A DNA stretch of 58,970 nucleotides from Deltaproteobacteria bacterium (GTDB taxonomy: Bacteria; Bdellovibrionota; JACOXK01), in NCBI GenBank assembly GCA_016186995.1, contig JACPKQ010000007.1, positions 116,226-175,195 of the forward strand. The letters run 5' to 3'. Below, one piece after another: positions 48,463-58,426 of this stretch (the stretch's first letter is position 1; each line of letters opens with the position of its first letter). Made by a program: the position numbers and the translations under genes. The notes under the pieces are model-generated. The model was given only the letters and a program-made list of their open reading frames with translations. It ran no database searches and was not told where the DNA came from.

Positions 48463-50871
48463 ATGGTTACTATTCAAAAACTTGCAAAAGATATTGGTAT
48501 TCCAGCACAGGCTCTTTTAGAACGACTTCTCGGTATGGGGTTTCAGCTTGATAATATTGAATCTGTTTTAACTCAAGAGCAGGAAACGAAAGCTCGCACT
48601 GAAGTAGATCCAGCAACTTTAACCGAACAGCGAGTCAATCGAAAAATTATACGACGTCGTCGAAGAGAGGATATTCCTCGAGAAGAAGTCCAAGTTCAAC
48701 CAGAAAAGAAAACTTTAGAGGATGAAGTAAAAGCCTCTCAAGAAAGAAAAAAACAAGCCCTTTCAGAGCAAAAAAAAATAGATCCTAAAAAAGCAGCCGA
48801 AGATCTTTTTAAAAAGAAGGAAGAAATTCCTCAAGAAGAAAAATCTGTTAAGCCTCAGGAAGAGGTTCCCGCTCCCGAAGTTGTTTCTGTTTTAGAAAAA
48901 GAGAAAGCTAAAGATTTTAAACCTGTTTCTAAGGTGAAAAGATCTCAGAAAGTTCAAGAAATCAAGGCTTCTGAAGTGCGACTTGAAGATTTTAAGAGAA
49001 AAGTAAAAGTTTTTTTTCCAAGAGAACGAAAAGTTGTTAATATTCGAACTCCAAAAAAGACACAAATCACAACACCTAAAGCAACCAAAAGAGTTATTAA
49101 AGTTGATGAAAGTATGACGGTAGGTCAGCTTGCTTCTGAACTTAAAGTTAAAACAAGTGATCTTATTACAAAGCTTATGAAGCAAGGCATGATGCTCACA
49201 GTGAACGACCCACTTGATTTTGATACGATCAGTCTTATTGCTTCCGAATATGGGCATGAAGTACAAAATATAGCTTTTAAAGAAGAAGAAGTTATTAAAA
49301 AAGTAGAAGATAAAGCAGAAGAACTTCAACCTCGCCCACCTGTTGTTACCATTATGGGCCATGTTGACCATGGAAAAACAACCCTTCTTGATGTCGTGAG
49401 ACAATCTCATGTCGCTCAAGGTGAGGCTGGGGGTATTACACAACATATTGGTGCTTATCAGGTTGAAATAAAAGGGAAGAAAATTACTTTTATTGATACA
49501 CCAGGTCATGCTGCTTTTGCTGCTATGAGAAGCCGTGGGGCTCAAGTGACCGATATTGTTGTTCTTGTTGTGGCTGCTGACGATGGCATTATGCCGCAAA
49601 CAAAAGAAGCTCGGGCCCATGCAAAGGCTGCGGGAGTTCCCATCATTGTTGCTATTAACAAAATTGATAAACCTGGGGCTAAAATTGAAAATATTAAAAA
49701 ACAACTGACAGAACTTGAGCTTGTTCCAGAAGAATGGGGTGGAACGACGCTGGTTGCTCTTGTTTCTGCGGTAAAAAAACAAGGTATTCAAGAATTACTT
49801 GAGATGATTCTTCTTCAAGCAGAAATGCTTGAGCTTAAATCTAATCCAGACAAAAAAGCAGAAGGAGTTGTACTTGAATCAAGATTAGATCCTAAGAAGG
49901 GTTCCATTGTGACTCTTCTTATTTATGGGGGTACTCTACGAGCTTCTGATTATGTTGTGGCAGGAAATTGTTTTGGAAAAATTAGAAGTATGAAGAGCGA
50001 TGCTGGAAAAACTCTTAAAGTAGCACCACCTTCCACACCCGTAGAAATTTTAGGTTTGTCAGGTTCGCCAGAAGCTGGGGAAGAGTTTCATGCTGTAGAA
50101 GATGCAAGTAAAGCAAAAGAGCTTATTGATTACAGAATTCAAAAAGAAAAAGAAGAAAGTCTTAAGAAGGGTACGAGAAAAGCTTTAGAAGATTTACTGA
50201 GTCAAAAAGCTCAAGGAGAAGCTAAAGAATTAAGACTTATTATTAAAGCAGATGTTCGAGGTTCTCTTGAGGCGTTAACACAGTCTATTGAAAAACTTGA
50301 GGCTGAAAATGTAAAGGTTGAAATTATTCAAAGTATGGTAGGGGGTATTAATGAAAATGATGTTCATCTTGCTATGGCTTCGAATGCAATGATTATAGGA
50401 TTTCATGTTCGCCCCGAAGGGCAAGCTCGTCGCTTGGCCGAAGAAAAAGGTGTTCTCATTAAAACCTACAGAATTATTTATGAAGTTTTAGATGATATTA
50501 AAGGATTTATGGAAGGGCTCTTAGAGCCAGCTTACGAAGAAGAGTTTATAGGTCGAGCCGAAGTTCGTAATGTTTTTAATGTTTCTAAGGTTGGAACAAT
50601 CGCAGGGTGTCATGTGACAGAGGGAATGATTAAGCGTGGATCCAAAATAAGACTTTTGCGTGAAAACGTTATTATTCATGAAGGTAAGTTGCAAAACCTT
50701 AAGAGATTTAAAGATGATGCGAGAGAAGTACAATCAGGTTATGAATGTGGAATGAATATTGAAAACTTTAATGACATTAAAGTAGGAGATATCATAGAAG
50801 CCTTTGATCTTAAGGAAGTTAAAGTAGCTTTGAAACCTATAAAAGAAAAAATCCCCGCCGAATCTTCTTAA
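48463..50871 (+). CDS. infB: Translation initiation factor IF-2
   Basis: An 802-residue IF-2. Short N-terminal IF2_N domain (1-50), a long charged Lys/Glu linker (about 60-190), a second IF2_N domain (about 215-270), then the GTPase with G1 GHVDHGKT (299-306), DTPGHAAF and NKIDKPGA, and C-terminal beta-barrels. It positions initiator tRNA. The start follows nusA directly. Confidence 0.96.
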   Translation: MVTIQKLAKDIGIPAQALLERLLGMGFQLDNIESVLTQEQETKARTEVDPATLTEQRVNRKIIRRRRREDIPREEVQVQPEKKTLEDEVKASQERKKQALSEQKKIDPKKAAEDLFKKKEEIPQEEKSVKPQEEVPAPEVVSVLEKEKAKDFKPVSKVKRSQKVQEIKASEVRLEDFKRKVKVFFPRERKVVNIRTPKKTQITTPKATKRVIKVDESMTVGQLASELKVKTSDLITKLMKQGMMLTVNDPLDFDTISLIASEYGHEVQNIAFKEEEVIKKVEDKAEELQPRPPVVTIMGHVDHGKTTLLDVVRQSHVAQGEAGGITQHIGAYQVEIKGKKITFIDTPGHAAFAAMRSRGAQVTDIVVLVVAADDGIMPQTKEARAHAKAAGVPIIVAINKIDKPGAKIENIKKQLTELELVPEEWGGTTLVALVSAVKKQGIQELLEMILLQAEMLELKSNPDKKAEGVVLESRLDPKKGSIVTLLIYGGTLRASDYVVAGNCFGKIRSMKSDAGKTLKVAPPSTPVEILGLSGSPEAGEEFHAVEDASKAKELIDYRIQKEKEESLKKGTRKALEDLLSQKAQGEAKELRLIIKADVRGSLEALTQSIEKLEAENVKVEIIQSMVGGINENDVHLAMASNAMIIGFHVRPEGQARRLAEEKGVLIKTYRIIYEVLDDIKGFMEGLLEPAYEEEFIGRAEVRNVFNVSKVGTIAGCHVTEGMIKRGSKIRLLRENVIIHEGKLQNLKRFKDDAREVQSGYECGMNIENFNDIKVGDIIEAFDLKEVKVALKPIKEKIPAESS

Positions 50872-50887
50872 GAAGAGGTTTGTTAAA

Positions 50888-51235
50888 ATGAAAAGTATTA
50901 GAACCCGTCGAATTGCCGACCAAATTCGGGCTGAACTTGCTCACCTTCTTTTAAGAGAAATTAAAGATCCTCGTATTGGTTTAGTGACCATTACTCAAGT
51001 GAAACTGACACCTGATTTAAAACTAGCTCGTATTTATTTTGCAAATTGTAACAATGCTCTCACTGATAAAAATGCTGCTTTAGCTGGATTAAAAAGCGCA
51101 ACAGGTTTTGTCAAAAGAATGCTAGGCAAGAATCTTAATTTAAGGTACATTCCTAATATAGAATTTTACTATGATGATTCTTTTGAATACGAAGAGCATA
51201 TTGAAGACATCATCAAAAAAACGAAAGAACCTTGA
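50888..51235 (+). CDS. rbfA: Ribosome-binding factor A
   Basis: A 115-residue RbfA with the KH-like motif RRIADQIRAELAHLLLREIKDPRIGLVTIT and LDLKLARIYFA. It helps 16S maturation. It follows infB by 16 nt with AGAGG upstream, in the standard cluster order. Confidence 0.93.
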   Translation: MKSIRTRRIADQIRAELAHLLLREIKDPRIGLVTITQVKLTPDLKLARIYFANCNNALTDKNAALAGLKSATGFVKRMLGKNLNLRYIPNIEFYYDDSFEYEEHIEDIIKKTKEP

Positions 51236-51238
51236 ACC

Positions 51239-52219
51239 GTGTTTGAACAAGAACTTGAACGTGCAGTTAAAAAAATAAAAGAATCGGTATCTTTCCTTTT
51301 AACGTGCCATGTGGGCCCTGATGCTGATGCCTTAGGTTCAGTCCTTGCCATGGGTCTTGCTCTTAAAGAAATAGGTAAAAATGTTGACTGGTATAATCAA
51401 GATGGATCTCCTTCTTCTTTAAGTTTTCTACCTTATGTTCATCAAGTTAAAAATTCTTTAGAGTTATCTAAAAATTATGATGTTGTTATCACTGGCGATT
51501 CAGGAGATATAGAACGTCTTGGTAAGAAATTTTTAGGGTATAAAAATTATAAATGTCTGATTAATGTTGATCATCATCTTACAAACACTGAGTTTGGAGA
51601 TATTAATGTTATTGATATCAATGCTCCAAGCACGGGCGCTGTTATGTTAGAAATTATAAAAAAGCTTCCCGTTAAAGTAACCGCTGACATTGCTAAAGCA
51701 GTGTATGTAACACTTGTAACCGATACAGGTTCTTTTCAATATCGAAACACAACAAAAGAAGCATTTGAGTTGGCAGGTGAAATGGTGGGTTTAGGAGCGA
51801 ATCCAGGAGATATTTCCGAAGAACTTTATTTTAGTTTTCCCCCAGCCAAAGTTTTGTTGCTTAAAAGGGTGTTAGATACCTTAGAATTTGCTCTTGATCA
51901 AAGATATGCGTCCATTGTCTTACATGAAAAAGATTTAAAAGAAGTGAATGCTTCCAGAGAGGTCGCAGAAGATTTTATTGATCTTCCTCGTTCTATTAAA
52001 CCTGTGCGAGTTGCTGCTTTTTTTAAAGAAATTTCTAAAAATAAATATAAATTAAGCTTAAGATCTAAGAACAAAGATGTTGATGTGAGTAAAATTTGTG
52101 GCTACTTTGGCGGAGGGGGACATTATTCTGCCTCTGGATGCACTTTAGAGGGGTCACTCGATAAAGTAAAAAAAGAAGTTTTCGAACAAGTTCAAAAAGC
52201 TCTCATCCCTAAAAAATGA
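51239..52219 (+). CDS. nrnA: DHH-family phosphoesterase NrnA
   Basis: A 326-residue DHH/DHHA1 protein. DHH domain: CHVGPDADALGS, GDSGD, NVDHHLTNT and the VTDTGSF motif; DHHA1 domain with FGGGGHYSASGC. NrnA-type enzymes degrade nanoRNA and pAp, and may act on c-di-AMP or pGpG. The GTG start lies 3 nt after rbfA. The rbfA-nrnA-truB order is common. Confidence 0.93.
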   Translation: MFEQELERAVKKIKESVSFLLTCHVGPDADALGSVLAMGLALKEIGKNVDWYNQDGSPSSLSFLPYVHQVKNSLELSKNYDVVITGDSGDIERLGKKFLGYKNYKCLINVDHHLTNTEFGDINVIDINAPSTGAVMLEIIKKLPVKVTADIAKAVYVTLVTDTGSFQYRNTTKEAFELAGEMVGLGANPGDISEELYFSFPPAKVLLLKRVLDTLEFALDQRYASIVLHEKDLKEVNASREVAEDFIDLPRSIKPVRVAAFFKEISKNKYKLSLRSKNKDVDVSKICGYFGGGGHYSASGCTLEGSLDKVKKEVFEQVQKALIPKK

Positions 52220-53109
52220 TAAATGGAGTCTTGAATATTAATAAACCAAAAGACATAACGTCTTTTGGTGTTGTGTCTTCTTTAAAAAAGAAACTTAATG
52301 TTAAAAAAATAGGTCATGCAGGAACATTAGACCCTATGGCAACGGGGGTTTTACTTGTGTGTTTAGGCGAGGCAACAAAGCTTGTTCCTTATTTAATGGA
52401 CTTAAAAAAAGAATATGGTGCACTCATGAAATTGGGTGAAGAAACAACAACCGAAGATCGAACAGGTGTTGTCACAAAAACACAGGATTATTTTCGCCTT
52501 ACAGAGACAGATATAAGAAAAGTTTTTCGTGTGTTTAGAGGAGAAAGTGAACAACGTCCCCCTTTATTTTCAGCCCTTAAGTATAAGGGGAAACCTCTTT
52601 ATAAATATGCGCGCGATGGGATAGAGATATCACCCAGTACTCGAAAAATTACAGTTTATAAGCTTGAAATTTTAGATATTTCTCTTCCTTTTGTTCGGTT
52701 TCGTGTGGAATGTTCAAAAGGAACTTATATTCGTTCTCTTTGTCGTGATATAGGAAACGTTTTAGGTGTTGGAGCTCACCTTTTTGAGCTTGAAAGAACA
52801 AGTATAGGGACTTTCCATGTTGATAAATCCATTTCTTTAGAAGATATAGAAAATAAAAAAATCCAAGTTTATGGAATGAACGAAGCCTTGGAGCATATTT
52901 CTAATGTATCTATAAAAAAAGAAAGTATTCAAAAGATTTTAAATGGTATTCACCCCAAAAAAGAAGATTTAAAATTAAGTGGTATCCCGCGTTTTAAAGA
53001 GGGTGGTCTTGTAAAGCTTGTTTCGGGAGAAGATAAGGTTTTAGCTATGGCACGTGTTCAAAAAGGGCCTATTTTTCAACTTTTACGTGTTTTTCCTGTA
53101 TCTTTCTAA
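52216..53109 (+). CDS. truB: tRNA pseudouridine55 synthase TruB
   Basis: A 297-residue TruB with the catalytic GHAGTLDPMATGVL (Asp39), RGESEQRPPLFSALKYKG and SKGTYIRSL motifs, and a C-terminal PUA-like part. It makes pseudouridine 55 in tRNAs. The ATG overlaps the end of nrnA by 4 nt. Confidence 0.95.
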   Translation: MINGVLNINKPKDITSFGVVSSLKKKLNVKKIGHAGTLDPMATGVLLVCLGEATKLVPYLMDLKKEYGALMKLGEETTTEDRTGVVTKTQDYFRLTETDIRKVFRVFRGESEQRPPLFSALKYKGKPLYKYARDGIEISPSTRKITVYKLEILDISLPFVRFRVECSKGTYIRSLCRDIGNVLGVGAHLFELERTSIGTFHVDKSISLEDIENKKIQVYGMNEALEHISNVSIKKESIQKILNGIHPKKEDLKLSGIPRFKEGGLVKLVSGEDKVLAMARVQKGPIFQLLRVFPVSF

Positions 53110-53138
53110 CTTTACAGGGGTGTTTGTGTGTGTTAGAA
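53104..53138 (+). promoter_or_regulatory. Possible leader hairpin before rpsO
   Basis: TTCTAAC (53,104-53,110) pairs with GTTAGAA (53,132-53,138), about 30 nt before the rpsO RBS. S15 often regulates its own mRNA through leader structure, but this stem is short and unproven. Confidence 0.3.
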
Positions 53139-53166
53139 CTTCGAGTGTAAAAAAAAGGAGAAAAAA

Positions 53167-53433
53167 GTGTTGGAAAAGACTCATGTAGAAAAAACCATCA
53201 AAGAGTATGGTCGCGGTCGAAAGGATACTGGTTCACCAGAAGTCCAAATTGCTTTGTTAACAGACAAAATCCAAAAGCTTACTGATCATGTAGGTTCTCA
53301 TACGAAAGATTTTTCGTCTCGGCGTGGGCTGCTAGGTTTAGTCAGCCAAAGAAGACAATTGTTAAGTTATTTGCGTCGTAGTAATGAAGGACGATATGTT
53401 GATGTTGTTAAGAAATTAGGATTGCGAAAATAA
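53167..53433 (+). CDS. rpsO: Ribosomal protein S15
   Basis: An 88-residue uS15 with the family signature GSPEVQIALLTDKIQKLTDHVGSHTKDFSSRRGLLGLVSQRRQLL. The GTG start follows AAAAGGAG. It sits upstream of pnp by 13 nt, the universal rpsO-pnp order. Confidence 0.96.
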   Translation: MLEKTHVEKTIKEYGRGRKDTGSPEVQIALLTDKIQKLTDHVGSHTKDFSSRRGLLGLVSQRRQLLSYLRRSNEGRYVDVVKKLGLRK

Positions 53434-53446
53434 GCCGAGGTAAATC

Positions 53447-55549
53447 ATGAAAAATCAAGTTACTTGTGAATTTGGGGGGAGACCCCTGGTTATTGAAACA
53501 GGGCATTTAGCAAAACAAGCTAATGGTTCTGTTCTTGTGAAATATGGAGAAACAGTTGTTCTTGTAACAGCAGTTGCTTCAAAAGTGAAAAAGGAAGGTA
53601 TCGATTTCTTTCCTTTAACTGTAGATTATCAAGAAAAATTTTATGCAGCAGGAAAAATTCCTGGTGGTTTTTTTAAAAGAGAGGGACGTCCTACTACAGA
53701 TGCTACCTTATCAGCTCGTCTCATTGATCGTCCTTTAAGACCTTCTTTTGCTGAAGGTTATGTAAATGAAACCCAAGTGATAGCTACTGTTCTTTCAGTG
53801 GATCAACAAAATGATCCTGACATAGCAGCTCTTATTGGTGCTTCTGCAGCATTAGAAGTTTCTGATATTCCTTTTTTAGAAGCCATTGCAGGAGTCAAAG
53901 TGGGTTATGTGAATGGAGAGTTTGTTGTTAATCCAACCCCAGAACAATTTAAAGAAAGTGAACTGAATCTATTAGTTGCTGGAAATCGTAACGCCATTCT
54001 TATGGTAGAAGGATCAGCCAAAGAACTGCCTGAAGAAAAAATTGTGGAAGCTTTGATGTTAGCCCATAAATCTATTAAGCCAGTTTTAGATATTCAAGAA
54101 GCGCTTAAGAAAAAAGTGGGAAAAACAAAATTTAAATTTGAAAAATTTGAAGAAGATAAAGCTATTCGTGAAAAAATTAAAAAAAGTGCTTTAGATGACA
54201 TTAAGAAAGCTTATGAAATATCTGAAAAATACGAAAGATACGAAGCCATTGACCAAGCTAAAAAGAAAGTGCTTGAAAAAATGACAGAGGGATTAGAGGA
54301 AGATGAACTTGAAAGAGTCAAATCATGTGCTTCCTATTCTTTTGGGACTGTTAAAGAAGAATATATTCGAGGGATTACTCTTAAGGGCAACCGAATTGGT
54401 AAAAGAAAATTTGATGAGGTGAGATCTATTACTTCTGAAGTGGGCGTGCTTCCAAGAACCCACGGTTCTTCTTTATTTACAAGAGGAGAAACACAAGCTC
54501 TTGTCACAGTAACTTTAGGAACAGGAGACGATGAGCAAATGATTGATTCCATTCATGGGCAATCTTCAGAAAGATTTATGCTTCATTATAATTTTCCTCC
54601 TTTTTCAGTGGGTGAGGTTGGCTTTATGAGAGGCCCTGGACGAAGAGAAATTGGTCATGGCACTTTAGCTAAACGAGCATTAGAAGCTGTGTTACCTACT
54701 CCAGAAGAGTGTCCTTATACATTACGCATTGTTTCTGAAATTTTAGAATCCAATGGTTCCTCTTCAATGGCAAGCGTGTGTGGTGGTTCTTTAGCGTTGA
54801 TGGATGCTGGTATTCCTATTAAGGCTCCTGTTGCAGGCATTGCGATGGGTCTTATTAAAGAAGGAAAAGATGTTGCTATTCTTTCTGATATTTTAGGTGA
54901 TGAAGATCATTTTGGAGATATGGATTTTAAAGTCACAGGAACTGAAAAAGGTGTGACTGCAGTTCAGATGGATATTAAAATTTCAGGTATTTCTAAAGAA
55001 CTTATGGAAAAAGCTTTAGAACAAGCGCGTGTGGGAAGGATTCATATTCTTCAAAAAATGGCAGAAGCTTTAGAAGTACCCCGTACGGATCTTTCTAAAC
55101 ATGCACCTAAAATTACAATCATTCAGGTGAAACCTTCACAAGTAGGCCTTATTATTGGAAAAGGTGGTTCTACTATTAAAGATATTATTGCCACAACAGG
55201 GGTTAAGATAGACATCAATGATGATGGAGTTGTGTGTGTGGTTTCTCCAGATGCAGAAGCCTCTTTAAAAGCTCAAGAGATGATTCACAAACTTGTTGAA
55301 GAAGTTGAAATTGGGAAAATTTATAAAGGAAAAATAGTTAAGATTGTTGATTTCGGTGCTTTCGTCGATATTTTGCCTCAGGTTTCAGGGCTTGTGCATA
55401 TCTCTGAGATTGACCACAAACGAATTAACAGCGTTACAGATGTTTTTAAAGTGGGTGATGAAATTGAGGTAAAATGTATTGGAAAAACACCTGACGGTAA
55501 AGTAAAGTTAAGTAGAAAAGCATTGTTAGAGAAACCAACTTCTCAATAA
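53447..55549 (+). CDS. pnp: Polyribonucleotide nucleotidyltransferase
   Basis: A 700-residue PNPase with two RNase PH domains (about 1-215 and 300-545), a helical domain between, a KH domain (about 555-615, VGLIIGKGGSTIKDI) and an S1 domain (about 622-690, YKGKIVKIVDFGAFVDILPQVSGLVHISE). It degrades RNA 3' to 5' by phosphorolysis. It is directly followed by a lytic transglycosylase gene. Confidence 0.96.
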   Translation: MKNQVTCEFGGRPLVIETGHLAKQANGSVLVKYGETVVLVTAVASKVKKEGIDFFPLTVDYQEKFYAAGKIPGGFFKREGRPTTDATLSARLIDRPLRPSFAEGYVNETQVIATVLSVDQQNDPDIAALIGASAALEVSDIPFLEAIAGVKVGYVNGEFVVNPTPEQFKESELNLLVAGNRNAILMVEGSAKELPEEKIVEALMLAHKSIKPVLDIQEALKKKVGKTKFKFEKFEEDKAIREKIKKSALDDIKKAYEISEKYERYEAIDQAKKKVLEKMTEGLEEDELERVKSCASYSFGTVKEEYIRGITLKGNRIGKRKFDEVRSITSEVGVLPRTHGSSLFTRGETQALVTVTLGTGDDEQMIDSIHGQSSERFMLHYNFPPFSVGEVGFMRGPGRREIGHGTLAKRALEAVLPTPEECPYTLRIVSEILESNGSSSMASVCGGSLALMDAGIPIKAPVAGIAMGLIKEGKDVAILSDILGDEDHFGDMDFKVTGTEKGVTAVQMDIKISGISKELMEKALEQARVGRIHILQKMAEALEVPRTDLSKHAPKITIIQVKPSQVGLIIGKGGSTIKDIIATTGVKIDINDDGVVCVVSPDAEASLKAQEMIHKLVEEVEIGKIYKGKIVKIVDFGAFVDILPQVSGLVHISEIDHKRINSVTDVFKVGDEIEVKCIGKTPDGKVKLSRKALLEKPTSQ

Positions 55550-56020
55550 ATGAATTCAAAATACTTTATTTTGATTTTATTTGCCTTACTTTTATTTCCA
55601 AAAGTAAGGGCTGACATTTATGATTTTGAGAAGTTTCCACATCAATCCATTATTCGACATGCCTCTTTTCAACATCACATTCCTGAAGCTCTTATTCGGG
55701 CTCTTATTAAAGTAGAGTCTAATTTTAATGAGAGTGCTGTCTCACAAGTAGGGGCACAAGGGCTTATGCAAATCATGCCTCAAACAGCCCTTGAGTTAGG
55801 AGTTGATAATCCTTTCAATCCAAGACAAAATATTTTAGCAGGAACACGGTATTTTAGGGATCTTCTCAATCAGTTTGAAGGTAATTTAGAAAAGGCTTTG
55901 GCAGCGTATAATGCAGGGCCTGATGCGGTAGAAAAGTTTGAAGGGGTTCCGCCTTTTAAAGAGACAAAAAAATTTATTAAACTTGTTCTCCATTATTACA
56001 AGAAGTACAGTCATTTTTAG
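55550..56020 (+). CDS. SLT-domain lytic transglycosylase
   Basis: A 156-residue protein with a signal peptide (about 1-20) and an SLT (lysozyme-like) domain: catalytic Glu56 in LIKVESNFNESAVS, then GAQGLMQIMPQTALELG and ALAAYNAGP. It should cleave peptidoglycan between MurNAc and GlcNAc in the periplasm. It begins right after the pnp stop, so it is likely cotranscribed, which is unusual for a cell-wall enzyme. Confidence 0.88.
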   Translation: MNSKYFILILFALLLFPKVRADIYDFEKFPHQSIIRHASFQHHIPEALIRALIKVESNFNESAVSQVGAQGLMQIMPQTALELGVDNPFNPRQNILAGTRYFRDLLNQFEGNLEKALAAYNAGPDAVEKFEGVPPFKETKKFIKLVLHYYKKYSHF

Positions 56021-56571
56021 TGAATATGAAAAACATTCCAAATATGCTTACCCTTTTAAGATTGTTCTTGAGCCTGGTTGTTATGGTTTTTTTAAGAAAT
56101 GATGAACAGATTCATTATGAAATTGCTTGTTCCATTGTTATTTTAGCTGGAATCACTGATTATTTAGATGGTTTTTTCGCGCGAAGGTATCACGTTGTCA
56201 GTGCTTTAGGAAAATTTTTGGATCCCCTTGTAGATAAAATTTTTGTTTTAACAGCCCTTATTATGCTTGTATGGTTACACCGAATTGCACCTGAAATTGT
56301 CATTCTTCTCATTGCTCGCGAGGTTTTAGTTACAGGTATAAGGGCTATAGCAAGCTCTGAAGGGCTTGTGATAGCTGCAGGTCGCTCAGGGAAAATAAAA
56401 ACAGTTTTACAAATGGTTGGCGTGGGTGCTCTCATTTTAGATGATATTTATTTTGGTTTAGATACTCATATTGTAGGTATTGTTTGCATTGGTATCTCTC
56501 TTTATTTTTCAATTATTTCCGCTATCGAATATATTTCTGCTTATCTTCAAGTAAGAGTTTCTCATACTTAA
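56020..56571 (+). CDS. pgsA: CDP-alcohol phosphatidyltransferase, PgsA-like
   Basis: A 183-residue integral membrane enzyme with the CDP-alcohol phosphotransferase motif D-x2-D-G-x2-A-R-x8-G-x3-D-x3-D (TDYLDGFFARR ... GKFLDPLVDK). It should make phosphatidylglycerol phosphate. The start may be GTG 56,020 (overlapping the previous stop by 1 nt) or ATG 56,026. Confidence 0.92.
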   Translation: MNMKNIPNMLTLLRLFLSLVVMVFLRNDEQIHYEIACSIVILAGITDYLDGFFARRYHVVSALGKFLDPLVDKIFVLTALIMLVWLHRIAPEIVILLIAREVLVTGIRAIASSEGLVIAAGRSGKIKTVLQMVGVGALILDDIYFGLDTHIVGIVCIGISLYFSIISAIEYISAYLQVRVSHT

Positions 56572-56578
56572 TTCAATG

Positions 56579-57946
56579 TTATTTTTCTAAAAACCAGCGG
56601 GCGAGTTTGATTCTTTTGTCATTATAAGGCGCATAGCGAAGTTTCAGGTCAAACCAAAAAGTGTTTTTGAGAATAGATTTTTTATGAGAGAATGTTTCAA
56701 AACTAAATTTTCCGTGATAACTGCCCATACCACTACTTCCAATGCCACCAAATGGCAGATTTGAATTAGAAACATGCATAACGCAATCGTTAATGCAGCC
56801 ACCACCGAATGAAACACGTGAAAGAATTTTGTCTTGGTTCTCTTTATTGTTTGAAAAGAAATACAAAGCTAAGGGTTTAGGATGTCGATTGATACTTTCT
56901 ATAACTTCTTCTAAATTTCTATAGGTTAAAATCGGAAACAAGGGACCAAATATTTCTTCCTGCATCATGCGATCGTTCCAAGAAACAGAATCAAAAAGTG
57001 TGGGAGAAATATAAAGATTTTTTTCATCTGTTTTTCCACCAAAAATGGTTTTTGTTTTATCAATAAGCGCATTGAGACGATCAAAATGTTTTTTATTAAT
57101 AATGCGACCTAGGTTTTCACTTTTTTCTGGGTTTTCTCCGTAAAATGAAAGAATATGTTCTTTCATTTTTTCAACAAAATCTTTTTTAATAGATTCATGA
57201 ACGTAAAGATAATCAGGAGCAACACAGGTTTGCCCTGCATTAAAAAACTTGCCCCAAGTAATTCTTTTGGCAGAAATGTTAATATTTGCATCTTGATCTA
57301 CAATGCAAGGGCTTTTACCCCCTAATTCTAAACAAACAGGGGTTAAGTGTTCAGCCGCTTCTTTCATAACGATTTTTCCAATGTTTGTACTTCCTGTGAA
57401 AAAGATAAAATCAAAGTGTTGTTTAAGAAGCTTTTGGCATTCTTCTACACCACCTTTAACTACAAAAATGTATTCATGTCTGAAATGGGCATTAATAAGT
57501 TGTGTGATAACTTCTTCTGTGTGTGAAGCCATTTCTGAGGGTTTGATAACAACGCAGTTTCCGGCGGCTAGTGCTCCTATCAATGGAGAAATGGTGAGTT
57601 GAAAGGGATAATTCCAAGGGGCTATAATTAAAACAACACCCAGTGGTTCATAATAAATTTTTGATCTAGCTGGAAAAAGAGTAAGGGGTGAATCGACCCT
57701 TTGTGCTTTTGTCCATTTTTTTAAGTTTTTAATTACTTTATGAATTTCTTCATAAATGACACCCAACTCACTTGCATAGGCTTCAAATTTTGGCTTATGA
57801 AGATCTTTTTCTAAAGCTTCTAAAATAAGAGATTCATTTTCTTTAATAATGCTTTTAAGTTTTTTAAGTTGTTTTAAACGAAAGGAAACATCTTTTGTTT
57901 TTCCTTGAAGAAAAAAGGTCTTTTGAGCTTGAAAGATCTTTTCCAT
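56579..57946 (-). CDS. Class 3-type aldehyde dehydrogenase
   Basis: A 455-residue NAD(P)-dependent aldehyde dehydrogenase. Motifs: APWNYPFQL, FTGSTNIGK, catalytic Glu207 in LELGGKSP, nucleophile Cys241 in FNAGQTCVAPDY, and SNLPFGGIGSSGMG. The length and the C-terminal tail match the ALDH3 (fatty aldehyde) group. It is convergent with pgsA (7 nt apart) and divergent from the CoA-binding gene. Substrate cannot be read from sequence. Confidence 0.9.
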   Translation of the reverse strand: MEKIFQAQKTFFLQGKTKDVSFRLKQLKKLKSIIKENESLILEALEKDLHKPKFEAYASELGVIYEEIHKVIKNLKKWTKAQRVDSPLTLFPARSKIYYEPLGVVLIIAPWNYPFQLTISPLIGALAAGNCVVIKPSEMASHTEEVITQLINAHFRHEYIFVVKGGVEECQKLLKQHFDFIFFTGSTNIGKIVMKEAAEHLTPVCLELGGKSPCIVDQDANINISAKRITWGKFFNAGQTCVAPDYLYVHESIKKDFVEKMKEHILSFYGENPEKSENLGRIINKKHFDRLNALIDKTKTIFGGKTDEKNLYISPTLFDSVSWNDRMMQEEIFGPLFPILTYRNLEEVIESINRHPKPLALYFFSNNKENQDKILSRVSFGGGCINDCVMHVSNSNLPFGGIGSSGMGSYHGKFSFETFSHKKSILKNTFWFDLKLRYAPYNDKRIKLARWFLEK

Positions 57947-58011
57947 GTCTTAAGAGCTAGTCTAAAATACCATGATTTACAATTAAGATTTCAAAGTATA
58001 GAACAAAGCTT

Positions 58012-58425
58012 ATGACAAATATCTCTGCTAATAACAAAGCTATTAAAGAACTTTTAAGCAAAGCTAAAACAATTGCTGTTGTGGGGTTATCACCCGATCC
58101 GGATAAACCTAGTTTTGAGGTAGCACGTTATCTTAAAGAACAAGGTTATAAAATTGTTCCTGTTCGTCCAGATGAACAAGAAGTATTGGGTGAAAAAGCC
58201 TATGCTTCTTTAAAAGATATCCCCTTTCCGGTCGATATTGTGGATGTTTTTCGAAGACCTGAGCACATGCCAGTTGTTGTCGATGAAGCCATTCCTCTTA
58301 AGCCTAAAGCCATTTGGATGCAGTTGGGTATTGAACATCAAGAGGCTGCTCGTAAGGCTTCTAAAGCTGGCATTCAAGTTATTGAAGACCGTTGCATTTT
58401 GATTGAACATAAGAAACATTTCTAG
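58012..58425 (+). CDS. CoA-binding (YccU-type) protein
   Basis: A 137-residue protein with a Rossmann-like CoA-binding domain: [33 protein letters not shown] and [10 protein letters not shown]. It resembles the YccU/CoA_binding_2 family, whose role is unclear. It starts just after divergent aldehyde dehydrogenase and is 1 nt before the ftsY start. Confidence 0.85.
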   Translation: MTNISANNKAIKELLSKAKTIAVVGLSPDPDKPSFEVARYLKEQGYKIVPVRPDEQEVLGEKAYASLKDIPFPVDIVDVFRRPEHMPVVVDEAIPLKPKAIWMQLGIEHQEAARKASKAGIQVIEDRCILIEHKKHF

Positions 58426-58426
58426 C

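Noticed and set aside
48892-49791. Open frame of 299 codons antisense to infB
   Set aside because: Composition is dominated by Asn, Phe, Ser and Lys as expected from the complement of a Lys/Glu-rich gene. infB is certain on the plus strand.
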